The notes beneath the pieces were generated by a model. The model was given only the letters and a program-made list of their open reading frames with translations, made no database searches and had not been told where the DNA came from. Shown here piece by piece: positions 1-5,442 of a stretch of DNA of 5,949 nucleotides. The DNA lies in contig DASPXK010000257.1 of assembly GCA_035637315.1 (NCBI GenBank), positions 1-5,949 of the forward strand, given 5' to 3'. The position numbers and the translations under genes were made by a program. The stretch's first letter is position 1. Each line of letters begins with the position of its first letter. The stretch comes from DASPXK01 sp035637315. GTDB lineage: Bacteria > Chloroflexota > UBA6077 > JACCZL01.

Positions 1-1020
1 GACCAGCGCCACCGCCAGAATCGCCACCGCCAGCAGGATGGCTGCGAGGGCGCCCAGGCCGGCCAGCTTGGCCGCCCTGGCTCGCGAGGCGTCGCTTCTC
101 GGTGGCCAGGCCCAGCCCCAGCCGCCGAAGGGGCGCAGCCAGACTCGGACCGTCTGGGCCTGGGCCGCCGCGAGCTCGACTCTAGCCGCCTCGCGCAGCG
201 CGTCGCGAAATGTTCCCGCGCTCGGGCATCGCCGAGCCGGGTCGCGTGCCAGGGCGGCCAGAAGCACGCCCTCGAGCTGGGGCGAAATGGATGGCACGAG
301 CGAACGGGGCGAGGGGGGATCGACTACCAGCCGCTGCGAGATGATGGCCGCCACGTTCTGGCCCTGAAACGGCGGCCGGCCGGTCAGCATCTCGTAGAGC
401 ACCGCGCCCAGCGAGTACACGTCACTCCTTCCGTCGACGCGGCCCTGGCTGACCTGTTCGGGCGAAACGTACGCGGCTGAGCCCCTGATCTCGTGGTCGG
501 CGGGGTTGCTCGTGACGCTCGCCGCGCGAGCGATGCCGAAATCGACGAGCTTGGCCGCCCCCGCCGGCGTGACGATGACGTTTTGGGGCTTTATGTCGCA
601 GTGGACGATATTGTGGCGGTGCGCCTCGTCCAGCGCGTCGGCAACCTGGGCGGCTAGATCGAGGGCCTCAGCGGCCGGCAGCGGGCCACGCTCGACCAGG
701 ATCTCGCGGAGCGTGCGGCCCGGGACGAGCTCCATAACCACGAAGCGCCGCCCGTCGTGGATGCCGCTGTCGAAGACCTTGGCGATGCCGGGGTGATTCA
801 GGCTGGCCGCGGCGCGGGCTTCCTCGGCCGCTGCCCGCCCCAGCGCCTCGTCGGCGGTGGCGCCCTCGTCGAGTATCTTCACCGCGACCTGGCGGTCGAG
901 CAGGACGTCGTGGGCCCGAAAGACGCGGCCCATGCCACCGCCCCCGATCCGCTCGCCCAGCTCATAGCGGCCGGCCAGCCGATCGCCGGTATCTAGCGCA
1001 GCCGACGCGGAGTTGCTCAC
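1..1020 (-). CDS. Ser/Thr protein kinase, membrane-anchored, C-terminus cut by window edge
   Basis: Hanks-type (PknB-like) kinase that should phosphorylate Ser/Thr of partner proteins from the cytoplasmic face of the membrane. The visible 340 residues contain, in order: glycine loop GERIGGGGMGRVF (22-34), ATP-binding lysine in VAVKIL (K48), catalytic loop HCDIKPQN (140-147, D142, N147), DFG (160-162), SPEQ of the activation segment (186-189), SDVYSLG (199-205), and a juxtamembrane stretch leading to a hydrophobic helix at about 321-340 (GLGALAAILLAVAILAVALV). The extracellular or sensor part lies beyond the edge. The start is GTG at 1020, preceded by GGAGAG four bases upstream, and the kinase fold begins about 20 residues later. 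Cys replaces Arg in the HRD motif, so it is a non-RD kinase, a variant also found in active bacterial kinases. It is transcribed away from the VOC gene. The ligand and targets cannot be inferred. Confidence 0.96.
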   Translation of the reverse strand, partial: MSNSASAALDTGDRLAGRYELGERIGGGGMGRVFRAHDVLLDRQVAVKILDEGATADEALGRAAAEEARAAASLNHPGIAKVFDSGIHDGRRFVVMELVPGRTLREILVERGPLPAAEALDLAAQVADALDEAHRHNIVHCDIKPQNVIVTPAGAAKLVDFGIARAASVTSNPADHEIRGSAAYVSPEQVSQGRVDGRSDVYSLGAVLYEMLTGRPPFQGQNVAAIISQRLVVDPPSPRSLVPSISPQLEGVLLAALARDPARRCPSAGTFRDALREAARVELAAAQAQTVRVWLRPFGGWGWAWPPRSDASRARAAKLAGLGALAAILLAVAILAVALV

Positions 1021-1135
1021 GCTGCTCTCCAGGCTACCAAACGCTCGCCCCGCACGAGCGTCGCGTGGATTAATCGTAGCAAGCCCGGCTGCCAGCTCCA
1101 GTGCCGCCCTGGGCGAGCGGATCTCGGTCGGTCCC

Positions 1136-1180
1136 GGCCCTCACCCCAACCCCCTCTCGCAAGGGTGGGAGAGGGGGAGG
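1136..1180 (+). repeat. Short (truncated) copy of C-rich hairpin repeat
   Basis: It begins GGCCCTCACCCC, like the full copy at 1727-1801, then AACCCCCTCTC. A perfect 9-bp stem, CCCCCTCTC (1150-1158) with GAGAGGGGG (1169-1177), encloses a 10-base loop. The far terminal inverted repeat of the full copy is missing or collapsed into GGGGGAGG. Both copies have the same orientation. It lies between the divergent kinase and VOC genes, just before the probable VOC -10 box. It is a non-coding repeat of MITE or REP style; no transposase is present in the window. Confidence 0.8.
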
Positions 1181-1190
1181 TCGCCTGGCG

Positions 1191-1196
1191 TAGAAT
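1191..1196 (+). promoter_or_regulatory. Possible -10 box for the VOC gene
   Basis: TAGAAT matches the sigma-70 -10 consensus at 5 of 6 bases and would give a leader of about 35 bases containing the strong ribosome binding site of the VOC gene. No good -35 is seen; the expected position falls inside the right arm of the repeat hairpin. This is a tentative call. Confidence 0.3.
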
Positions 1197-1226
1197 ACTC
1201 CGGATGGCTGCAGGCGGTAGCCGGAT

Positions 1227-1234
1227 AAAGGAGG
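1227..1234 (+). promoter_or_regulatory. Strong ribosome binding site of the VOC gene
   Basis: AAAGGAGG lies four bases before the ATG at 1239. It is a near-perfect anti-16S match and fixes the start of the VOC gene. Confidence 0.85.
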
Positions 1235-1238
1235 CTCC

Positions 1239-1718
1239 ATGTTCACGATCAAGCGGCTCAACCACCTCGTGCTCTACGTGCGCGACGTGCAGCGCGCGCT
1301 CGCGTTCTACCGCGATGTCCTCGACTTCAAGGTGAAGTCGGCCAGCGAGCGGGGCGCGTTCATGCGCGCAAGTGGCAGCGACAACGACCACGACCTGGCC
1401 GTGTTCGCGGTCGGCGAGGGGGCCGCGCCACTGCCGGCCGGGCCGCGGGTCGGGATGTACCATGCGGCCTGGGAGGTCGAGACGATCCAGGACCTGGCCC
1501 GCGCTCGGGAGGCGCTGTTGAAAAGTGGCGCCCTGGTCGGCGAGTCGGACCACGGCGTCAGCTTGAGCCTGTACGCGCAGGATCCAGACGGCAACGAGCT
1601 GGAAGTGATGTGGGCGGTGCCGCGCGAAGAATGGGACACGCGCCGCGGCTCGGGCACCCGCGCGCTCGACCTGGCCGGCGAGCTGGCTCGGCGAGGAGCC
1701 AGCGCTGCCGCGAGGTAA
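1239..1718 (+). CDS. VOC family protein, single-domain extradiol dioxygenase-like
   Basis: A 159-residue vicinal-oxygen-chelate (glyoxalase/bleomycin-resistance/dioxygenase) protein, probably cytosolic and metal-dependent. The N-terminal beta-alpha unit reads NHLVLYVRDVQRALAFYRD (8-26) and the C-terminal one ends YAQDPDGNELEV (112-123). Candidate metal ligands are H9, H75 (MYHAAWEV) and E122. H51, H105 (DHGVS) and Y112 fall where catechol 2,3-dioxygenases carry second-sphere or catalytic His, His and Tyr, and the Tyr-to-Glu spacing of 10 matches. This suggests ring-cleavage-type chemistry rather than glyoxalase or fosfomycin resistance, but this is inference: one VOC domain is about half the size of classic two-domain extradiol enzymes. 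Residues 128-159 form a charged tail outside the core. The next gene follows after 97 bp on the same strand, so cotranscription is likely. The substrate is unknown. Confidence 0.93.
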   Translation: MFTIKRLNHLVLYVRDVQRALAFYRDVLDFKVKSASERGAFMRASGSDNDHDLAVFAVGEGAAPLPAGPRVGMYHAAWEVETIQDLARAREALLKSGALVGESDHGVSLSLYAQDPDGNELEVMWAVPREEWDTRRGSGTRALDLAGELARRGASAAAR

Positions 1719-1726
1719 GGACAATG

Positions 1727-1801
1727 GCCCTCACCCCCAACCCCCTCTCCCAAATTTGGGAGAGGGAACAAGTGCGCTTCGCGGGGCAAGGGGGTGAGGG
1801 C
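1727..1801 (+). repeat. Full MITE-like repeat with 12-bp terminal inverted repeats
   Basis: The ends GCCCTCACCCCC (1727-1738) and GGGGGTGAGGGC (1790-1801) are perfect inverted repeats. A perfect internal palindrome lies at 1743-1766. The 75-bp element fills most of the 97-bp gap between the VOC and enolase-superfamily genes and is the longer relative of the copy at 1136-1180. No target-site duplication is obvious at its edges. It should be transcribed within the operon and can fold into nested hairpins. There is no U-tract after the stem, so it does not look like an intrinsic terminator. Confidence 0.85.
1743..1766. repeat. Perfect 24-bp palindrome inside the repeat element
   Basis: CCCTCTCCCAAA (1743-1754) is followed directly by its reverse complement TTTGGGAGAGGG (1755-1766). 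In RNA this gives a 10-bp stem with an AAUU loop. It corresponds to the imperfect stem-loop of the shorter copy at 1150-1177, where the loop sequence has diverged. Confidence 0.9.
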
Positions 1802-1815
1802 GTGAAGGTGAACGA

Positions 1816-3015
1816 GTGAAGATCGGGCGGGTCCAGACGTTTCAGTGTGATGCTCGCTGGCGAGCATGGACCTTCGTCAAGGTCGAGACGGAGGATGGCC
1901 TGGTGGGCTGGGGCGAGTGCAGCGATGGGCGCAACCCGCGCGGCGTCGCCGCCTCTGTCGGCGATTACGAGGAGGTGCTGATCGGCCAGGACCCGCGAGC
2001 CGTAGAGCGGCTGTACTGGGACATGTATCGCGTCGCGCGCCCGAACCTCGGCGGCGTGGCCCACAAGGGGATCGCCGGGGTCGAACTGGCGCTGTGGGAC
2101 CTCAAGGCAAAGGCGCTCGGTGTCCCCGTCTACGAGCTGTTTGGCGGACCCCTTCGAGATCGGGTCCGCCTCTACTGGTCGCACTGCGGGACCACCCGCG
2201 CCCGCCACGCCGAGATACTCGGCACGCCGCCGCTGCGCTCCTACGATGACATCGCCGCGCTCGGGCGGGAGGTGATTCGACGCGGGTTCACCGCCTTGAA
2301 GACGAACATCGTCATCCCGGGCGACCCGGCAACGGTCTACTTTCCCGGCTTCGCGTCTGGCGCGGGCACTACTGATGGCGTCGTGACGCCGTCCATCCTG
2401 GGCGCGATCGATCGGCTGCTCGGCACATTCCGAGAGGCAGTTGGTCCGGAAGTGGGCATCGCGCTCGACCTGAACTACAACTTCCGCACCGAGGGAGCTC
2501 TCCGCATCGCCAAGGCGCTCGAACGGTTCGATCTGCAGTGGCTGGAGTACGACAACTGGGACCCTCAGGCGCTGCTCCAGATCAAGCAGTCGACCACCAC
2601 CCGAATCTGCTCGGGCGAGAGCCTGATCACGACCCGCCAGTACAGACCATTCTTCGAGCTTCACGCGATGGACGTGGCGATGGTCGACGTGGCCTGGAAC
2701 GGCTTCGCCCCGGCCAGGCGGGTGGCGGACATGGCCGAGGCGTACGAGATCAACATCGCTCCGCACAACTACTACAGCCACCTGGCCACGCTGATCTCGG
2801 CGCACCTGTGCGCAAGCGTGCCGAACGTGCGGATCATGGAGATCGACGTCGACGACGTGTCGTGGAAAGACGACCTGATCACGACGCGGCTCGACATCCA
2901 GGACGGCCACCTGGCGATCCCAACTGGTCCGGGCTGGGGAGCCGAGATCGACGAGGCCGTCCTGGCCGAGCACCCCTGGCCAGACCCGTCGAAAGCCAGC
3001 CGCGTCTGGCCGTAG
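1816..3015 (+). CDS. Enolase-superfamily enzyme (mandelate racemase/muconate lactonizing family), probable acid-sugar dehydratase
   Basis: A 399-residue cytosolic enzyme of the usual family length. The N-terminal capping domain (about 1-125) includes WGECSD and GVELALWDLKAKALGVPVYELFGG (89-111), followed by a beta-barrel. The putative Mg ligands are D218 (ALDLN), E244 (WLEYD) and E268 (SGES). D291 (MVDVAWNG) and H317 (APHNYY) form the Asp-His dyad typical of the mandelate racemase subgroup. The lysine motif reads K162-T-N164, i.e. KxN instead of KxK; KxN is also seen in galactonate dehydratase, and the ending GPGWGAEIDEAVL is dehydratase-like. However, D218-L-N220 has Asn where galactonate dehydratase uses a catalytic His, so the substrate is probably another sugar or hydroxy acid. 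The start is GTG at 1816 with AAGGTG five bases upstream; no in-frame ATG occurs until residue 70. It probably shares a transcript with the VOC gene. Confidence 0.95.
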   Translation: MKIGRVQTFQCDARWRAWTFVKVETEDGLVGWGECSDGRNPRGVAASVGDYEEVLIGQDPRAVERLYWDMYRVARPNLGGVAHKGIAGVELALWDLKAKALGVPVYELFGGPLRDRVRLYWSHCGTTRARHAEILGTPPLRSYDDIAALGREVIRRGFTALKTNIVIPGDPATVYFPGFASGAGTTDGVVTPSILGAIDRLLGTFREAVGPEVGIALDLNYNFRTEGALRIAKALERFDLQWLEYDNWDPQALLQIKQSTTTRICSGESLITTRQYRPFFELHAMDVAMVDVAWNGFAPARRVADMAEAYEINIAPHNYYSHLATLISAHLCASVPNVRIMEIDVDDVSWKDDLITTRLDIQDGHLAIPTGPGWGAEIDEAVLAEHPWPDPSKASRVWP

Positions 3016-3057
3016 CCTAAACGCGCGCATCAGTTCTGAGTTAGCATGGATTACGCA

Positions 3058-3086
3058 TTGAGACTTCATCATGAGTGTCGTAGATC
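3058..3086 (+). promoter_or_regulatory. Weak promoter candidate for the toxin-antitoxin-like pair
   Basis: TTGAGA (3058-3063) is 5 of 6 for a -35 box. TAGATC, a poor -10, follows after 17 bp and would leave a very short leader. A 9-base palindrome, TCATCATGA (3066-3074), lies in the spacer and could be part of an operator bound by the HTH protein. Both are only suggestive. The 3016-3104 spacer is visibly AT-richer than the genes around it. Confidence 0.25.
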
Positions 3087-3104
3087 GACCTCGGGAGTAA
3101 GTCG

Positions 3105-3446
3105 ATGGCCGCCTTGGCGACGCTTCGTCGGCGGCGTTTGCTTAGCCAGCGTGAACTGGCGAGGCGAGCAGGCATTGCCCCGAGCAGTGTGTACTTGATC
3201 GAGAAGGGTAGGACGGTGCCACGCCTCACCGTCATGCGGAAGATCCTCAGCGCCCAGCTGAGCGATCCGGCGCACGTCGATGAGTTCCGCTGGGCGCTGT
3301 CCGATCAGGAGGAGGCTGAAACCAACGAGTCGGCAACCCCTGATTCCTTCAGCGATCCGGTCCTTGCCGACCTCTGGGACAACCCGGACGACGCCGAGTA
3401 CGACCGTCTAGCTGTGCCCCGAACTCGGACGGGTGCCCATACCTAA
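3105..3446 (+). CDS. XRE-family HTH protein with antitoxin-like C-terminal tail
   Basis: A 113-residue protein, probably the antitoxin of a type II toxin-antitoxin pair. Residues about 7-50 form an XRE/Cro-type helix-turn-helix (LSQRELARRAGIAPSSVYLIEKGR is the core, 13-36), expected to bind its own promoter. An acidic linker (about 66-83, rich in E, D and S) leads to LADLWDNPDDAEYDRL (87-102). The 'LxxxWdNpeDaxYD' pattern is typical of antitoxin tails that wrap around RelE- or MazF-type toxins. ATG at 3105 has GGGAG seven bases upstream, and an in-frame TAG at 3081 rules out a longer start. The stop overlaps the next gene by 14 bp, implying translational coupling. The HTH-plus-tail architecture next to a MazF-like toxin is less usual than the AbrB-type MazE partner. 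Antitoxin function is inferred from the tail and from context. Confidence 0.88.
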   Translation: MAALATLRRRRLLSQRELARRAGIAPSSVYLIEKGRTVPRLTVMRKILSAQLSDPAHVDEFRWALSDQEEAETNESATPDSFSDPVLADLWDNPDDAEYDRLAVPRTRTGAHT

Positions 3447-3777
3447 CCGCGGTGCGGTGGCCCTGGTACCGTTCCGTTTCACCGACGAAGGGCCGATCAA
3501 GCACCGTCCAGCGGTCGTAGAGAGCGCCTACGCGTTCCAACAGACGCGGGCCGAGGTCATCGTGGCAGCCGTCACGTCGAACTTGAGCCATCGGCCGCTG
3601 CTCGGCGATCATTTCATCCAAGACTGGCAAGTGGCGGGCTTGCTCAAGCCCTCGCGGACGACCGCTATCTTGCGCACGCTGCGGCACGCCATGGTCGCTG
3701 GCCAGCTTGGAGCCGTGTCGACGGCGGACCTTGCACAGATCGACCGCGCGGTCGCCTCCAGCGCTAGGCTCGGGTAG
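3433..3777 (+). CDS. MazF/PemK-like toxin (probable endoribonuclease)
   Basis: A 114-residue protein of MazF length. The N-terminus RGAVALVPFRFTD (6-18) matches the family's 'RGDVvLVPFPFTD' strand, KHRPAVV (23-29) carries the conserved Arg-Pro, and IVAAVTSNL (43-51) carries the TS motif. The middle (GDHFIQDWQVAGLLKPS, 58-74) resembles the usual 'W...AGLLKPS' segment. Known relatives cut mRNA at short sequences and are neutralised by the partner encoded just upstream. One oddity: the usual Asp of the N-terminal GD is Ala (A8). The start is GTG at 3433, inside the end of the antitoxin gene, with no good Shine-Dalgarno, so translation is probably coupled. The stop TAG lies 60 bp from the convergent sulfatase stop. 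Family assignment is strong; activity and cleavage site are not known. Confidence 0.9.
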   Translation: MPIPNRGAVALVPFRFTDEGPIKHRPAVVESAYAFQQTRAEVIVAAVTSNLSHRPLLGDHFIQDWQVAGLLKPSRTTAILRTLRHAMVAGQLGAVSTADLAQIDRAVASSARLG

Positions 3778-3837
3778 CGCCCTGCAAACGCCGTAGACGT
3801 CAGCGCGGCGCCGCTCACTCATGGCCCTGAGCCCGCC

Positions 3838-5289
3838 CTAGGCCGACAGGAACTCCTCGGGCGGCGGGGAGTGGGTGAACTTGGGGCCCGGGCCAAGGAT
3901 CGCATCCTCGCCGCCGGCGGCCTCGATTCGCCGCCGCTGGTCGGCACGCGCGCGGGCGTCGATCTCTTCCGGCTCGACGATGCTGCGCAGCTCGCGGTCG
4001 CAAGCCTCCAGGATCGCGCGGTGGGCCGGGTCGTCGGCCAGGTTGCGGCTCTCCTCGGGATCAGCCTCGAGGTCGAAGAGCTGGGGTGGGTAACCGACGT
4101 AGTGGACGTACTTGTAGCGCTCGCCGCGGACCATAAAGATGCCGCTCGGCGAGGCGCTGGCGTGGTACTCGCTGAAGACCGTTCGCGAGCGGTGGCCATC
4201 CTCGCGCGCGAGCTGCCAGAGCGAGGTGCCGTCTAGACCAGCGTCCTTCGGCCCTGGCTCAACCCCGGCCGCCTCTAGCACCGTCGGGAAGATGTCGATC
4301 AGCGAAACGTTGGTCTCGGACACCGTGCCCTCGGGCACATTGGGCCCGGCCACGATCATCGAGACGCCGACCGAGTCCTCGTACATCGTGCTCTTGTACC
4401 AGAGGCCGTGCTTGCCGACCATGTCGCCGTGGTCGTTGGTGTACAGGACTCTGGTCTTGTCGGCCAGGCCTTCCTCCTCGAGCGTCTGGAGCACGACACC
4501 GACCTGGGCGTCCATGAAGCTGCACAGGGCGTAATAGGCCGCGATCGCCTTGCGCAGCGTCAGCTCGTCCAGCGGCTCGTCGATCGCCTGGACGCGACGC
4601 TTGAGATCGAGGGCCGGGTGGCGCGGCCAGTCCTCGGGCGCCCAGCCGGTGGGCAGGATGACCGACTCGGGCGGGTAGAGCGCCACGTACTCGGGCGGGG
4701 CGATGAACGGCGTGTGGGGACAGACGAAGGACACGAGCAGGGCCCACGGTCTGTCGTGGCCGCTGGCCTCCTCCTCGAGCCAGCGTCTAGCTTGACTGGC
4801 GATGGCGCGATCGTAGCGCAGGTATTCCGACTCGCCTGGCCCAGCCTCCAGCAGGTACTTGCGGTTCTGCAGCCGCGGCGGCGTCTTCTCGCGCAGGAGG
4901 CCGTAATAGTCGCCGGCCCCCTTGTGGATGTGAAGTGGGACGCGCTGATCGGGGAAGCCGGTATCGTCGGCTCGATCGCGGAAGTGGAGCTTGCCGATCG
5001 TGGTGACTCGGTGGCCCTGGGCGGTCAGGCGGTGGCCCCAGCTCGGCGCCTGGCCGACGTACGGGGCCGAGTTGTCCCAGCATTCGAGCTGGTGCGAGTA
5101 GCGACCCGTCGCGAAGCAGGCCCTGGCCGGCACGCAGATCGGGTTGTTCGAGTAGGCGTTGCCGAAGCGCACGCCCCGCGCGGCCAGGTGGTCCAGGTTG
5201 GGCGTCTGGACGACCGGGTGGCCGGCGCAGCCCATCATCCGGCGGTTGTGCTGATCCGACATGATCAGCAGCAGATTGCTCGGTCGCAT
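3838..5289 (-). CDS. Type I sulfatase (choline-sulfatase/phosphonate-monoester-hydrolase style)
   Basis: A 483-residue alkaline-phosphatase-fold hydrolase expected to cleave a sulfate ester (or phosphonate/phosphate mono- or diester). The N-terminal strand LLLIMSDQHN supplies D12. CVPARACFATG (52-62) fits the C-x-P-x-R...TG signature, with C52 converted to formylglycine. GKLHF (K100, H102), PHTPF (H192), TNDHGDMVGKHGLWYKS (D286, H287, K299) complete the active site. The NDHG motif and 'DQ' at the start resemble choline sulfatase and phosphonate monoester hydrolases more than arylsulfatase A, which has a different ligand set. There is no signal peptide, so the enzyme is probably cytosolic and its substrate must be imported. 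ATG at 5289 is preceded by GAGGAGGAG and a good promoter. No formylglycine-generating enzyme is encoded in this window. The substrate is not identifiable. Confidence 0.95.
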   Translation of the reverse strand: MRPSNLLLIMSDQHNRRMMGCAGHPVVQTPNLDHLAARGVRFGNAYSNNPICVPARACFATGRYSHQLECWDNSAPYVGQAPSWGHRLTAQGHRVTTIGKLHFRDRADDTGFPDQRVPLHIHKGAGDYYGLLREKTPPRLQNRKYLLEAGPGESEYLRYDRAIASQARRWLEEEASGHDRPWALLVSFVCPHTPFIAPPEYVALYPPESVILPTGWAPEDWPRHPALDLKRRVQAIDEPLDELTLRKAIAAYYALCSFMDAQVGVVLQTLEEEGLADKTRVLYTNDHGDMVGKHGLWYKSTMYEDSVGVSMIVAGPNVPEGTVSETNVSLIDIFPTVLEAAGVEPGPKDAGLDGTSLWQLAREDGHRSRTVFSEYHASASPSGIFMVRGERYKYVHYVGYPPQLFDLEADPEESRNLADDPAHRAILEACDRELRSIVEPEEIDARARADQRRRIEAAGGEDAILGPGPKFTHSPPPEEFLSA

Positions 5290-5298
5290 CGGGGCTCG

Positions 5299-5307
5299 CT
5301 CCTCCTC
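5299..5307 (-). promoter_or_regulatory. Ribosome binding site of the sulfatase
   Basis: GAGGAGGAG on the minus strand ends nine bases before the ATG at 5289. It supports that start; the sulfatase fold begins immediately at residue 5. Confidence 0.75.
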
Positions 5308-5327
5308 GCCGGCTGGTTTCGCGGCGA

Positions 5328-5356
5328 ACTGTAGAGGCCGCCGGCGCGTCTGTCAA
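5328..5356 (-). promoter_or_regulatory. Sigma-70 type promoter of the sulfatase
   Basis: On the minus strand, a perfect -35 TTGACA (5351-5356) is followed by an ideal 17-bp spacer and a -10 TACAGT (5328-5333, 4 of 6). Transcription would start near 5321, leaving a leader of about 30 bases that contains the ribosome binding site. This is the best promoter in the window. Confidence 0.65.
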
Positions 5357-5442
5357 CCGCCAGAGGACCGCCTGCATTTGACGGGGATTGGGGGGGCAAG
5401 CGATAGTAGGCGCCTGAGAGGGACCAGCATAAACCGCCAGAG
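5355..5442 (+). repeat. 11-bp direct repeat in the divergent promoter region
   Basis: AACCGCCAGAG occurs at 5355-5365 and again at 5432-5442, 77 bp apart, in the same orientation. The first copy abuts the sulfatase -35 box; the second overlaps the Tat-signal codons of the lipoprotein. It may be a regulator site or chance in GC-rich DNA. Confidence 0.4.
5378..5407 (+). promoter_or_regulatory. Candidate promoter of the lipoprotein gene
   Basis: TTGACG (5378-5383, 5 of 6) and GATAGT (5402-5407, 4 of 6) are separated by 18 bp and point away from the sulfatase promoter. If real, translation cannot begin at the TTG at 5378 and must start farther downstream. This conflicts with the start given for the lipoprotein, and only one of the two readings can hold. 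Confidence 0.35.

Noticed and set aside
506..996. Plus-strand open frames opposite the kinase
   Set aside because: The minus strand encodes an unbroken kinase domain with all catalytic motifs in order; these frames have no recognisable content.
1017..1724. A 235-codon minus-strand frame across the VOC gene and the kinase upstream region
   Set aside because: It shows no domain, runs through the repeat (the peptide contains typical repeat translation such as PSPTLARGGWGEG), and the VOC gene on the other strand has a strong ribosome binding site and motifs.
1743..1766. Palindrome as a Rho-independent terminator of the VOC gene
   Set aside because: The stem is strong but is followed by AACAAGTGCG rather than a T-run, and it is the core of a repeat family also found upstream of the VOC gene, where no terminator is needed on that strand.
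1136..1801. CRISPR-like or tandem repeat array
   Set aside because: There are only two unequal copies, about 590 bp apart with a full gene between them, and no regular spacers.
1558..3072. A 504-codon open frame on the minus strand opposite the VOC 3' end and the enolase-superfamily gene
   Set aside because: It is the antisense reflection of codon bias in GC-rich genes. It is Arg/Asp/His-rich with no recognisable domain, and it covers two well-supported plus-strand genes plus the repeat.
3805..3814. GCGGCGCCGC palindrome between the convergent toxin and sulfatase genes, as a bidirectional terminator
   Set aside because: It is only 10 bp with no loop and no T-tract on either strand. It is expected by chance in GC-rich DNA.
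4408..5334. A 308-codon plus-strand frame opposite the sulfatase
   Set aside because: It is antisense to a gene with complete catalytic motifs and has low-complexity Val/Gly/Arg-rich content with no family resemblance.
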